Shown here: in pieces, positions 46,585 to 60,179 of the stretch
How positions within the stretch are numbered: position 1 is the stretch's first letter
How the letters are laid out: each line of letters begins with the position of its first letter
Assembly (NCBI RefSeq): GCF_954871325.1
Contig: NC_088779.1
Coordinates: 19,222,846 to 19,286,845 of the forward strand
Direction: 5' to 3'
Source of the DNA: Gordionus sp. m RMFG-2023
Lineage: Eukaryota > Nematomorpha > Gordioida > Chordodea > Parachordodidae
DNA: 64,000 nt
The notes under the pieces: model-generated
Databases searched by the model: none
What the model saw: the letters and a program-made list of their open reading frames with translations, nothing else
What the model was told of the DNA's origin: nothing
Translations under genes and position numbers: made by a program

Positions 46585-46870
46585 AGACTTGTTAAAAAAA
46601 CAAATCAATTATGTCTATCATCAATTTTATTCTATCTGAAAATATGATTCTCATAATTATGTCCATCATCAATTTTATTCTATCTGAAAATATGATTCTC
46701 ATAATTATGTCTATCATTAATTTTATTCCATCAGGAATTATGATTCTCATAATTGTGTATATCATCAATTTCATTCCATCAGAACTTATGATTCTCATAA
46801 TTGTGTCTATCATCAATTTGTTCCTATATAAATTATGATTCTCACAATTATGTCTCAACAATTTTAAAAC
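46585..46870. repeat. Tandem repeat (~48 bp unit) in the LTR element interior
   Basis: Five to six copies of a unit containing ATGATTCTCATAATTATGTC and TATCATCAATTTTATTC. Open frames across it on both strands are by-products of the repeat and are not genes. The same unit occurs in the Ty3 element at 56440-56910. Confidence 0.85.
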
Positions 46871-48092
46871 ACAAAATTATGATTCTCTAATTCTAGTACA
46901 ACTTATTTTAAAAAAAACGCACTTTTTATTTCACCATTATATATCACTATATTACACCAAAATTCTTCTTTTAATGAATTCTCCTACCTTTTTTTTTACA
47001 TTTTACACTCTTGTAACTAGTCTTATTTTAATCAAAAAAGTCTTTTTCTTTTCCGAAGTATTTTGTATCCATATCATTATTAAAAAAAATTATTTCTTCA
47101 TTCTGCACGATATTTTCTTATATCTAAAAACCAATTATAACAATTTAAAATAAATCTTATCATTTCTTTTTTAGTATTTCCCTATTCTACTCTTGTCTTT
47201 CTTTTTACTATTATTAGTATTACGTTGCCTGATTGATTTAAAATCTAATGAATTATTCAAAAAAATAAAAATTCGATCTCTAATTGAGCTCGATTGCGGC
47301 AAATTTCTTGACGAAAAGCCGTTTCTCTTTATGAAGATTTTTGGTTATTCTACAACCTAATATTATACTACATTCACATATCAATCCTTGAGGCTGTTTT
47401 ATCTCTCGCAGCCCTTAAAATAAAAGTTAAACATAAATCTTCAATAATAATTTAATTACAACATCAACTATTTTCTAACAATAAATTTATATTCTAATCT
47501 TATTCGCCGAATGTTTAATTATTATATCTTCGCAAAATATTAGTTTAATTTTAATCCTCGTAATTTATGTTTCTTTTTCTTTGTCATAGTTATTTCTAGT
47601 GATCAATTTATAATAATTCTAAAATCTAACATATCATAGTCTCTATTAGTTTCAAAATTCATACGGTTTTTATTTACCAATAACTTCTAAATATAAAATT
47701 CCTAATTATCACCTTTAAATAACTAAACAAAAACTTCTTTATATCTTATTTACTAAGAATGCTACCTTTATAATTCTTTATTTTTAATTTTATATATTAT
47801 ATTCCTACATAATTTTGTAACATAATTTATCAAAATAATTTTTCTTTTTCAACCTACATCTTTAAAAATAAATCTAAATCTCTTTTTTATCCAATTTTTA
47901 AAATATAAATTTTCTTCTTTTTACTTCTAAATATTTTTCCTACCTTTATTTACATATTTTTCTTACGTACTTCTGGAATTTTTTATTTGTATTAGAATAC
48001 AGTTTGACACTCTCCTTGTTCCATCGTATATATTGATTTGCATTAGACTGAAAAGTTTTAATTGCCCTGGCACCTCCACTCTCCAACATCAT

Positions 48093-48552
48093 TGTCACAA
48101 TTGGTTTTTTTTTGGATTTTGTGAACTTAAGAACCTAAATATAAAATAAAAATAAATATATACTAAAATTATAGTTTTGAATCCTTTATTAAATACTAAT
48201 ACAAAAATTTAATTAAAAATTATATAATTAATATAAAGTGAAAACATAACCAAAAAAAATAAAAATAAAAGTAAAAATTAAAAATAAAAGTAAAAATTAA
48301 AAATAAAAGTAAAAATTAAAAATTAAAAAATTATATGTGTCATTAAAAAATTAAAAAATCTCCCAAGCGAAAAATAAAAGTTCATCATCCCACTTGTTAA
48401 AACTCTTAAAGTATGAAAAAATCTACTATTATCACGCGTTTTTTTCTCATTTTCAAAGACGGGGATTTAAATAATAACTTAATAATCTTAATAAAACATT
48501 ATTTTTGTTTACAATTTGAATAATGCATTTTTTTGTAACGCAAAATGCAACA
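48093..48552 (-). repeat. Right LTR of the non-autonomous element
   Basis: The block matches 40012-40161 joined directly to 42947-43212, which shows that the sequence between those parts is an insertion. It carries extra copies of an AAAATAAAAGTAAAAATTA unit relative to the left LTR. Confidence 0.9.
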
Positions 48553-49702
48553 GTGAATATCATTTTAAGCTAATAAAAAATATCCCCCTTATTCCTCCCC
48601 ACACTCCCTGACCCCCAATAATGTATGCATATATCTTAAACAATAATTAAGAAAGAATGTAAAAGTTGATATTTTTTTATAAAACTATTCATCATAATTT
48701 ATACATTTTTGGAAAGCATTTATATATAAAAAAAGTGAACCGAAAATGTTTTTTAATAAATGGAATATAAACCAAAGATAAGTCTTAAGACAAAAGTGAA
48801 ATGTATTATAATTATTAATAATAGTTCCATAGAATACTAAATAATATAATATATCAAATGTAATTTTTTATAAAGTGAGTAATTTTAATTATTTATTTTA
48901 ATAAAAGTAAAATATAATTATAAAACTATTGATAAAATTAAATCATAAATTAAATAAAAAAATTAAAGCACAATACAAATTTACAGTATATCTAATTTTA
49001 TCAATTATCATATGACAATCAAATAATTTTACCAATATAGCGAATTATATATTTTACAGAAAACTATAAAATATTGATAAGGACATCAGAAAATATCTTT
49101 TAAATACTTTGTGAAATAAATAGTATAAAGATTATTTTTTAATATCAATTTTTATTTAAAATAAATAGATGGCGTTAAATAATTGAATGCAAATTGTTGC
49201 TATTTATTATCAAGAGCATTGATTAGTAAAATTTATTAAAATATTTATGTAATATATTCTCCAACTGTCAAATATGTCTGTAAAAGTAGAATTTTACCTA
49301 GTATTTTGTAACTAATTCTATATAATAGAGGAATATCAAATATATGTCTACTACTTTTTATAAATAAATTTCTTATACATGTTTGGAATAAATTAATACC
49401 ATGCTTTTATATTAATGTATATATAAGTAATATTATATTTTATATAAACTAATAAAAATATATTTCATATTTGTTCCAGGCTTATTTTTTTATTAAAATT
49501 AACCTCCTATCTTGTGAAAATATTTTAGACTATATATAGACTAAGGTAACCCGGGGTCTGGGGGCTTTTTAATCCCCCCCCCCCTTAGGAAAATCCTGGC
49601 TACGCCTATGAATATAAATAATCAAATATAACAACCTTAATAATTCAATCAATACAACACCTAACTCACTCAAAGACCCAAAGCATTTCTGTTTTCTGGT
49701 CC

Positions 49703-49886
49703 TAATGTTGTTTATAAGACCCGATTTGGGTCGATTTTAAAAAATGGCCCGATTATGGTTTTGGCCAAAATAATTAGTTGGATCTCTATTTGCTAAATCT
49801 CGGGGTTTACATAATATTATTTGAGCTAAAATCTTAATCAGACCGTTTTTAAAAATCGGTCCTAATTGGGTCGTTTAACGACACTA
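49703..49886. mobile_element. 184-bp hAT MITE
   Basis: The ends TAATGTTGTTTATAAGACCC and, inverted, TAGTGTCGTTAAACGACCC have matching arms (GATTTGGGTCGATTTT). The flanks TCTGGTCC and GCTGTTCC agree at 6 of 8 positions. It is related in its ends to the MITEs at 26978 and 30477. Confidence 0.72.
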
Positions 49887-52800
49887 GCTGTTCCATTCCG
49901 TTCCTGCCAAAAATAATGATCCGTTCCCGTTCCATTTTAAGCTTTGAACATTGGATAGAATTTTATTTCTTAGTATAGAAATTCTTATAATATAATTAAA
50001 TTATTACATTTGAGCATTAATATATTCAGGGCTGTACCAAAATATTTGACGACCAGAACGAAAAAAAATTCGGCAACCCTTATTCTTTTTTACATTTCCG
50101 CTAAATGCAAAAGAGCTTGGCAGTTAAAATAGAATTCGCTAAGCTAAAAATGCGTAGGAGCTGAAGTTAAGATTGCTGTTTGTTTTATTTGAGGAAACTT
50201 ACTCAATCTTTATCTTTCAGTTAAAGCTTTCATAAAAAATCTTCATCTAATTTATCGAAAATACGATTATTTAGGAAGTGATACTTTGTTAAGCTTCTTC
50301 AATTTTAAGTTCACCCAACAATTTCTTTAAATATGATATAAGTTATTTTATTTTTTAGTTTTGTGGAAGCCTTTTCCAAAGCCATTAGAATTTTATACCC
50401 GATATACTTTAACGATTAAAAAATAACCGTCTTAAATTAGAGCAGAAGTAGATATTAATCAGAAATGAAAGGGTGATGGAAAATATCTTTAGGAAATAGC
50501 TGACAGAAAATTTTAAATTAAAAAAAAGAGTTTAAGTTTTAAATAGAAATTTTAACTTTTTAAATAGAATGAACGTAAAAGGCACTCGTCAAAAAAAAAG
50601 AAGAATACTCACACTCAAAATTTATTTAAAATAAAAAAAGCCGTTTACTATGTTTTTTCAAATTTTTTACTAACCTACTTAATTTGAACCATTTGAATAC
50701 TATTATTCCTGATTTTAATTGTTATAAATGACTGAATTGTAATGTTAAGCATATTTTCTGAAATGTTTATAATTTTTTAAAATGATATATTTCAAGTGCA
50801 TAGAAACAAGAGTGGGCCATTAAAAATCAATTTTAAGGGCCTGGAGGGCGATCTTTCGCCCTGTTCAATCGGGCCTGTAATTTATCATCTAAACGATAAA
50901 AAAATTGTTTGTCTATTGAAATTCAAAATTTTATGTAATACCAAGCGAAAAAATAGTGTCATGTGAAACATAGCAAAACTAATTATATGAAATTATATGA
51001 TTAAATTATTTTTACTCTTTATCGGAATGTATTGGAATCACCGTTTCATTTCCATAAATATATTTCGTTCCCGAAACATTCTACTCTCTATCCCACCTCT
51101 AATCCTTTTTAAAATTAAAGGAAAACCTATAACAATTAACAATCTAAAATACATATTTTAGGTTTACTTTTTTAAATTTGCATTTACAGTTTTTTGAGAA
51201 CGCTTTGAAAAAGGGACTGTGTTTAAAAAAGATCCATATATGCTTAAATTTTTTTTGATTCTTAATCCTGGCCAGGATTTTTAAATTTTTACTATTATAG
51301 GGCTCTTTCCGGGCTGGGTGAGGGTTGTTGAATACAACTTACAATGGATTGAAATATAGTATTCCCCTTTTTAAACCGATTAAATATTTCATATTTTTTA
51401 TCAAAATCAGAATATCGTTCTTTATCTTGATTGCTGTTACCGTGATCTTTTCAAACCTTTGCTAAAAATAATTATAACATTTTACGCACGAAACTTTATT
51501 TTTTTTCCAGTAAATAATACTTAATTTTTACCCATATACCTAAATTGTGGTTTCGGATACGAATTTTAAGAATTTGTTTGTTTCAAAAAATTTAATTCTC
51601 TCTCTAAGTAAAAGACCATTTATCTGATAGAAGATAGCGGATAAAATTTTCTGGTCCGAAATTTTTTCAATTACCGATTACAAAATATCAATATAGTTCT
51701 AATTATCTTCTAATTTTGAAAACGATCAGGAATTAATGATGATGCTGTTTAGATATAAATTTCTCAAATTATTTTTTAAACTATTTTGATAGCATTATAC
51801 ATAACATTTTCCTTCAATTATTATGAGAATTTTAATCATTGTGTTTGTCATCCTCTTTTTCATGTTTACTAAATATTTAAACATGGATTGTCCGTTTTTA
51901 TCACAAAGATGGACATGAATATCATTAAAAATAGTCATTTCTTTCTAAAGTTGTGTATAGAATTGCTTTATATTTGAATTAGCTTTATTACGAATATTTT
52001 AATACCCTTTTATGAAATTTATTTTATTTATTACATATTAAAATTTTCAGAGATATTAAAGTTATGTTTAAAAAAAAATTGGACTCCAATTTTTTCGAGG
52101 GTCAAATTTTTTGAGAGTGGTGAGAGAGAGTGGGGATTATATTTTCAAGGGCTGGGGGCTTATCTTTCGGAGGTCAATTTTCTGGGAGTCGATTTTCCCA
52201 AGGTTCTGGGGGCCAATTTTCTTATTATCGTATATTGCTTTCTAGGTCTATTATAATATTATTTCTCAAGAAATTACCTTTGCAAAATACAAAATAATAT
52301 TGTGTTATATAACTAGCTTTAACGCTGTTACAAATATAAGTTCATTTCCTGTAGTTTATTAATTGTTAATAGTCCTAATTTATATTATATAAATTTTAAT
52401 ATCTATATAAATAGGAAAAAAAGCTTATATAAAAGAAGCCAAATTGATTCAATATTGATAAATTTAAAACTTATAATTATATTATTGTATGTGTATACAT
52501 ACAAATATTTGCAGTAATCTTTTTTTAGGACATGAGAAATATTCAACATATGACATTGGATATATTTTTTATCTGAATTGTTTCTATTTCAGAAAAATAC
52601 ATAAATTGCCAATGGCCTCTACACTTCTTCCCCATGAAAAAAATAAAAAAATTTTGACTTCCCACCCTCAATTATAAATTTCAAAAATAATATGTAAAAT
52701 AATTTGTGTTTTATAAATCTTTAGTATTTTGTGTATATAACAGAACAGGTTCAGAGTCTGCACTAAGTTTTTAAAGACCTTTCATATGCCTTTTTGTTAT

Positions 52801-54841
52801 ATGCCCTCTAGAAGGCTTGATTGTGTCAAATCAAATAACTAAGACAATTTAATATTATGCTTATGATTGAACATTATTATTAACATATTCTTTGGGATAT
52901 TCGATGTTTTAATATCGAATATTTGTTATGGGCAAATTTTTGAATCAGCCATCATCATCTTTGAAGATTTATGCACACTAATATCGTGATTGATTTTCTG
53001 CCAATTAGCTAAGCTTTCACAATAAATGAAAATAAAATTTTTCAAAAAATTTAAAAATAAAAAATATTCAAAAAAGTATCCTCATCATCATGTGGATGCA
53101 GTATTTTCTTATGAATCAATGGCAATGTCTGTCATGCAAATATAAAGAAGCAGTGGCTTCGTAACCCTCCCCCCCCGCTGTTAGGGCCATTATAAAGTGG
53201 TATAGTGACTTATCATTATAATGGTATCCATAGGAATTTTTTCAAGGGGATGTTATAAAAAAAAATTTTCTAAGTTATTATATTTGAGTTACAGTCAAAT
53301 TATTCCAATATTGTTTCCAGGATTTATAAAAGGTGGGGGTCATAAAAAGATTTTCTTATGAAAAATAATTATTAGATATTATGGTGGTTATATTTACATT
53401 TCGTTTTTTAAAATATGTGATATCATATCATCACCGTTATAGTTGACTGAACAATTAGAAGCACTAATATATGACAATGTTTCGGACTTTATTAGTGTCT
53501 ACGAATGCTTTAACAAATATAACTAGTATAATTGAAAAAATCTAATTTGGCGCTAACCATACTAAGAGGTTACTTGAAAGTATTTTTGAAAAAATTTATC
53601 AAATATATTATTTTAATCCCTTTGGTAGACACTAAGGATAAAAGTTAGCAAAATAAAAAAAAATTGGCATCATGCTAGAATGGGGAAAAAAAGAACTAAA
53701 TAGGTTTAGGCTAATATTAGTTTCTGAATACTTATTAATTCCTTAATCTATTTTTTGAGAACCACAAAAAAAACCTACCTATATTTAACATGGAAACTAT
53801 GATGTCACGCTTTAATGTTAATGAGAATTATAAATATATTATCAACCTTCAATCTAATATTTTTTTATTGGTAGTCTTAGATTAGTCTAAAACCTTACCA
53901 ATAAAGCAGCGAGTGTTGATTATTTACTAAAAAGCTGTTTTGGGGTCCTTTTTAGAATATCTATTCATTTTTATTTTAAAACCTGATTGAAATAGAATCT
54001 AAAGATGTAGTGGCTATTCTTAATTCAATACTCGACTGTTGGGTATTCAAGATTTAATGTTATCAGTTCACAGTGTTGGCCGACTGTTGCTAATGATTGT
54101 CGCTATAGAAATCTATATAGTGCCTTTTTTGCGCTTATAATACATTCCGTCCTTTTTTCAAACTGGCTTTGATAACAAAATAAATTCAATATTAATAAAG
54201 CTCAACTCCCAATTATTCAATTATTCTTAGATTAAATCAATGATACTAATTATTTTTACCTTTCTTACGGGCTTTTATAATCATATTAAACCTAAGAAAA
54301 ACCGGGGCACGATGGGACAAAGTAATTATAATCTACTCCAATTTATCAAACTTTCATCACACAAGAGTGGAAATTTAAGCCATAATTTAGATAATTGTGC
54401 CATAATAATTGGCTAATAAAGATCATACTTGTTTAATTTTTATAAAGATAAATGTGCTTTAGTATACTAAAAGGAAGTAAACCTACACTATCTTTAGATT
54501 TATAAATAAAACTTTTAAAATGTCCCCCTTTTTTAAGATATTAAAAATTAAAAAATTAATAAAATAGGAGAAAAATTCCCTAAAAATATATCCATGGAAT
54601 AAAAATCCTAAAATAATATATTTAAAAATTTTGAGCAGAGAATTATTTTCTAATAATTTATTATAGAGGATTTTTTTACGCGGAACTATTTTTCGCTTAC
54701 CACTTTAAAACAAATGTAAATATTTTTATATTATATTTGATTGTTTATTTCAATTTTTTTTTACAAAAATTCCCAATTTATTTTAAAAAAAAGCCTTAAA
54801 TTAAATTTCATGTAGTCTAAAAAAAATTAATTTTCCATTTA
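49887..54841. other. Five-kilobase AT-rich stretch, no gene recognised
   Basis: No convincing exon or transposon motif was seen. Open frames such as 52489-52677 have no family motif. A G-rich patch at 52080-52220 repeats TTTTC(T/G)GGGAGT- and GGGGGC-like words and looks like low-complexity expansion. A C-run follows at 53168. Confidence 0.3.
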
Positions 54842-55626
54842 GATATACCTCTGTGCGCCGACAAAACTATCAGCGGCCGGCGCAATTTTTAAAAAATCTA
54901 ATCGATGGCCGGCGGCGCGCCGATTTTTAGCCGCCATCAATAAAATCGGCGTAAATCGGCGCAGTTATAATTTTTTTTAATTGCTTATATTAATTTTTTT
55001 TTAAAAAATAAATAATATACACTATTCTACAGATATCTTCGGCATATTTTTTAATATTCATTTAATAGAAAACTTATTATATCAAAAATCGATTTCGAAA
55101 ATTTTATAATTATCATGTTTAAAAATTATTTTATTTAAATTTTTGGGACATAATGATGATCTCCTTGAATTTAACGTCAATACAGTGGCAGAGAAAACTC
55201 TTTCACTAGGTGTGCTAGTCGCCGGAATGCAAAGAATTTTTTTGTCGAGTCTGGAAAGATTGGGAAGTTCACTCTTCTTTTCTCTCCAAAAATTTAGAAC
55301 GTCAATACCTTGTTAATGTCGTTTTCCAAGAAAACTGTGGCAATCTTGTTCTAAGTCACTTAATCATAATTTATATTTGTTGAATGTTTATTTGCTAATT
55401 TTGTCAAATAACTTGAATTTAATAATTCATCTTCATCCTCATTAGCTATATTTACTACCTGATTATCATCATTCTCTATAAGTTTAAGATGTTTTATTAT
55501 AAATTCTGAAGCTGAGCAATTTTGCTCTAATAAATACTTTGACACAATTGTCAATTTTTAAAATCTTGGATCTAAAAGAAAAGCCAATACCTAGATAATT
55601 TTAAATAAAAAATAAAAGAATATACT

Positions 55627-55960
55627 TGTACCAATATGGGATTGATATTTATATTGCTGAGGCTAGTGGGAGAGACTGAACATAATGCAATATATATATA
55701 ATTTATTGAATTTGGTGATCTTACTGAATACCCTAAAATGATTCTCTTTTATTTCAAATCTTTTTATTTTATTCCACTTTTAATATTCCAAAAAATTATA
55801 ATTTCGTAAAATTTCATAACAAAAATAAGTAATGAAAATTATGTATTTCTTTTTCAACTATAATCTAAAATATTCATATTCATAGACATTTTTAAAATAA
55901 TTATATTTATTTGCATACGATGAAAGTTCATTTCAACTAAATATATATTTGCATACAACA
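55627..55960 (-). repeat. LTR of the Ty3 element (3' in element orientation)
   Basis: 334 bp beginning TGTACCAATATGG and ending GCATACAACA on the plus strand, repeated at 61131-61498. It lacks a 34-bp segment that the other LTR has. Confidence 0.93.
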
Positions 55961-56439
55961 CCTCCACCCTTTAAGATTATCTTTCCAAGGCTTCCTTCGT
56001 TAGTGCCCCACCTTATCGCACTTACAACTCTGAACCGTTCATTGAAGACGTTGTTGTCGTCGGACAAAACCTTAATTTATGCATTCCCCCGCATGCCCAA
56101 CATGCTAATCGACTCTTCCGAACCCAATATGGCTCCACTCGTCGTTCTATCCTTTGTCTTCTGGGTGTTTCCTGTAGTAACTCTCCGTATCTTTGTTGCG
56201 CTTCTACCCTTGCTGCTTCGATCTATCTGTTGGATTCGGCCGATCCATCTGCTTCCCTGATTTCTATCTTGATAATCTTGTTTCCTACTCGGACATATGA
56301 TGCCATCTATTAAATTACTATAAAAATATATATCTTCCTAATCTTCTAATAATCTACTATTCACCTTATAATTTCTTCACCGTTTAAACCCTCATAATTA
56401 GGTCTATTATTAAATTTATTTTCTCGAGAATGATTATTC

Positions 56440-56910
56440 TCCTCATTGATCTCTTGAAATTATGATTCTCCTAATTATGTCTATCATCAATTTTCTTTCA
56501 TCTAACGATATGATTCTCAAATTAGGTCTATCATCAATTTATCTTCTTTTACTTGTATCCCCTGATAAATTATGATTCTCATCATTATGTCTATCATCAA
56601 TATGATTCTCATAATTATGTCTATCCTCAATTTATCTCTTTAACAATTGATTCTCATAATTAAGTATATCATCAATATGATTCTCATAATTAAGTATATC
56701 ATCAATATGATTCTCATAATAATGTCTATCATCAATTTATTTCTTTTAATTGTATCCCCTGATAAATTATGATTCTCATAATTTTGTCTATCGTCAATAT
56801 GATTCTCATAATTATGTCTATCCTCAATTTATCTCTTTAACAATTGATTCTCATAATTAAGTATATCATTAATATGATTCTCATAATAATGTCTATCATC
56901 AATTTATTTC
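56440..56910. repeat. Tandem repeat in the 3' non-coding part of the Ty3 element
   Basis: Ten or more irregular copies of a unit built from ATGATTCTCATAATTATGTC and TATCATCAATTTATTTC, in both short and long versions. It lies between the integrase region and the polypurine tract. It is related to the repeat at 46585-46870. Confidence 0.85.
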
Positions 56911-59900
56911 TTCTAATTATCTCCCATATCTTTTACTTGCCCTAAGCTTCTCAGTATTACTTGTTTTACGTGTCTAGTAAAAGTGCCTTCTTGCCCTTCA
57001 ATCTCTGCTTCTACTTTCTTTTTTCCTATATTCTTACTTATTATACCCTTCCCCCATTTAACTGGACCCTCAAACAGTAGAATCCATACTAGACTTCCAA
57101 CTTTAAATTTATCATCATATGTATCCTCCTTTTGCTTTATTCTTTCTTTCAAAAAATCTAATTCTGTTCTTGTCTTTCTACCTAAAAACAGATGGTGAAT
57201 TTCCTTTGCTTGTTTTAGTATTGTTATATGCTAATAATAACAACCACCATTTTCCCTCTCCATATTTTTCTTTTTTTAGCCAGCTTTTAACAATAGCTAC
57301 CATTCTCTCGGCCTGCCCATTACTTCTCGGGTAATGTGGTGGCGATACTAAATGTTTAATATTCCACCTATCACAAAATTGATTAAAAACTCTACCTTTA
57401 AATGCTGGGCCTCCATCCGAAACTAAAGTTTCCATTAATCCATATTTACCTGCAAAATCTTTTATTTTAGTCAACGCTATCTTCGTCGTTAAACCCGAAA
57501 CCTGTTGACAATCTATCCATTTCGATCCAGCATCTACCATAATAAAATATCTTCTTTTTTCATATTCTAAAAAATCTACATGTATTCTTTTACATGGAGT
57601 GTCCGTTTCTGGCCATTTATCTGCTTTATTCCTTGGTGGTACATTAGCCCACATGTTACATGTCTCGCAGCTTCTAGCTAATTCTTTAATTTCACTATTC
57701 ATCTTAGGCCACCAAATATATTCTCTTGCTTTATTCTTCATTCTTTCTATGCCTTGATGTCCTGAATGTAATACGGCTAATGTATCTTTTCTTAACTTAA
57801 TCGGAATTACTAATCGATATCCTCTCAATAAACAATTGTCTTCTATATTTAATTCATTCCTTATATTTTTAAAAGCTTTGTCTTCACCTTTCCATTCTGC
57901 CTCTCCTTTCAAAAAAGTTCTAATTCATATTAATTCTTCATCTTTTTTGGATATATCCTCTATTCTTTCAAACGTTATCGGTTCTTCTCTTGTATCTATC
58001 TTCAAAGCTCTTATAACTTTACTATTTAATATTTCCTCCTCTTCTATATATTCTAAACTATTGATTACTGTATCCTTGTTTGTACTGTCTTTTTTAAACA
58101 ATCTCGATAATATGTCTGGTAAACAATTTTGTTTACCTGCTCTGAATCTTATTTCAAAATCGAAATTACCAACTAAAATTAACCATCTCTGTAGTCTTGG
58201 TGACATCATAAGTTCTTTATTTTCTTTTTTGAATAAATCTACCAACGGCTTATGATCCGTATATAAAATAAACCTTCTTCCTATCAGATATTCTTTGCAC
58301 TTCTCTAGCCCGAATTTCACAGCCAGAGCCTCTCTCTCGATCGTGGAGTAATTATTCTCAGTGCTACTAAACCGTCTCGATAAAAATAAAATCGGTTTCT
58401 CAACCTTATCGGTCATCTGTAATAAAACTCCTCCTATACCTTCATTAGATGCATCAACCGCTAATATAATATCCAATTTCTCATTAAAACAATTTAAAAT
58501 CGGTTTCTCTACCATCTTAATCTTCAATGTTTCGAAACTTTTCTCCTGTATTTCGCCCCATTCAAACTTTTTATTTTTCTTTAATAAATCATATAACGGT
58601 GAGGCTATTTCTGAAAAATCTTTAACAAACCTATGATAATAATTCGTTGCTCACAAAAACGCCTGTACTTCCGTCTTATTATTTGGGGCTCTCATATTCA
58701 TTATCTTATCTATATTCTTTGCAATTGGCGTAATTTCATCTCCCTTTATAATATGTCCTAAATACTTTATATTTCTTGTTCCAAAAACACTTTTATTAAT
58801 ATTAGCTTTTAAACCATTTTCTAATATAATATCTAACACTTTAACTAACCTAGCATTGTGTTCTTCTTCTGTTCTACCAGATATCAAAACAGTCTAAATC
58901 CCTTTATTCCTTGAAATAATGCTGCCATCGTTCTTTGAAATATTGGAGCTGATACTTTCAAACCAAATGGTAAAGGACAAAAAGCAAATAATCCTCTATG
59001 AGTTGTAATCGTTAATATCTTACTTGTTCTCTCACTTACCTTTATTTGTAAGTAAGCATTCGAAAAATCTATTTTTGAAAAAATTGTTGCTCCTCTTAAA
59101 TTAGCCAGCAATTGTTCTATTCTAGGTAATGGATATCTTTCGTTTATTACCCACGGGTTAACTGATACTCTATAGTCTATACACAGTCTTAAACTGTTGT
59201 CTGGTTTTCTTATAGGAAGTAACGGTGTTGCCCATACACTATGCACTATTGGTTTTATAATTCCTTCTTTTAATCATTTGTCTAATTCCTTATTTATATC
59301 TTCTATCCACGAAAACGGCAATCTTCTTGTGGCAATATTTAGGTCGATAACCTTGTTCTAATCGTATATCTACTTCAAAATCTCTAAGAGTCCCTAATTC
59401 TTCTTTAAAGACTTCCTTATATCTATTCAAAATAATCTTTATTTCTTTGTTAAAATTGTCCTCAACAACATTCAGTTCTACCCTTTTATTAATTCCTTGT
59501 TGTTTATCTTCGACTGTATTTACCTCTATTGTCTTTATATCTCTTATTTCCTTATTTTCTTCTAAGTTACTTCTATATCTAATTAAAAATTCTGGTGTTC
59601 GATTTTTGAGTTCATCGAGAACTATATCCTGTTTAACTCTTAAACAAGGTAAATCAGTCTTCTCTTTATTCTCACTTCTTATTATCTCATTCGTTATTTT
59701 GTTTTTCTCACGGACATTTTCAAACAAAGACCACCAATTATAATCAGGACCTATCTTTTAAATGTCATTCTAACCTAAAATAGGCTCTATCTTTAGTGTC
59801 GTAATCCATAACTTTACTTCCTTATTTATATCTAACAATTTTATCACATAAAAACCTAGAATTTTAACCATGCTACCGTCTAATTGTCTAACCTTTATTC

Positions 59901-60179
59901 TCTTTGCAATGAATCTTTCTTTTGGAAAATATTTATTAAAATCTTTTACACTCATTAGGCTAATCTCCGCTCCTGTATCCAATAAAAAACATATCTCTGC
60001 TTCTTCAGCCTTTATCTTGACTCTCGGACATTTATTTTTCATTAAAAAATCCTCTAATTTAATTTTTCATACATCTACACCAGTTGAACCTTTTATTCTA
60101 TATATTTCAAATTCCTACTTTCTATCTTTATATTTCTCTCTTTACCTATACTTTTATTTTCATTATTCAAATTATAATT

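Larger units (their letters stand above)
45205..48092. other. Interior of the non-autonomous LTR element, non-coding
   Basis: Apart from the two repeat blocks listed separately, this is pyrimidine-rich on the plus strand with no gag, protease, reverse transcriptase or integrase motif in any frame that I could see. Confidence 0.5.
40012..48552 (-). mobile_element. Non-autonomous LTR element, fossil
   Basis: A 5-bp duplication GTGAA (40007-40011 and 48553-48557) flanks two related LTRs that start TGTCACAATTGG and end AATGCAACA. The right LTR is 48093-48552 (460 bp). The left LTR is 40012-43212, split by a hAT insertion at 40162-42938. The interior (43213-48092) holds no recognisable gag or pol sequence. 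A purine-rich tract on the minus strand next to the left LTR (AAGTGGAAGGG) suggests minus-strand orientation. It is a large non-coding LTR derivative, certainly incapable of its own movement, and also interrupted by a second hAT. Confidence 0.85.
39944..49610. mobile_element. Outer hAT-type element of a four-element nest
   Basis: The ends CATAGGCGTAGCCAAGG and, inverted, CATAGGCGTAGCCAGGATT are flanked by a perfect 8-bp duplication AATATAAA (39936-39943 and 49611-49618). Runs of G and C lie just inside both ends (39960-39985 and 49550-49590). Without its insertions the element is only about 1.1 kb (39944-40011 plus 48558-49610) and no transposase is readable, so it is a non-autonomous copy. 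All 9.7 kb between the ends is explained by one LTR element that itself took two hAT insertions. Confidence 0.92.

Noticed and set aside
46592-46861. 89-residue frame rich in LMIDIIMRIIF repeats and its plus-strand counterpart
   Set aside because: Open only because the tandem repeat has a length divisible by three; composition is that of the repeat.
52080-52220. G-rich patch as an RNA gene or regulatory element
   Set aside because: It consists of imprecise repeats of TTTTCGGGAG-like words with no foldable or conserved structure seen.
52489-52677. Plus-strand 62-residue frame as a small gene
   Set aside because: Composition equals the background, with no family motif or splice context.
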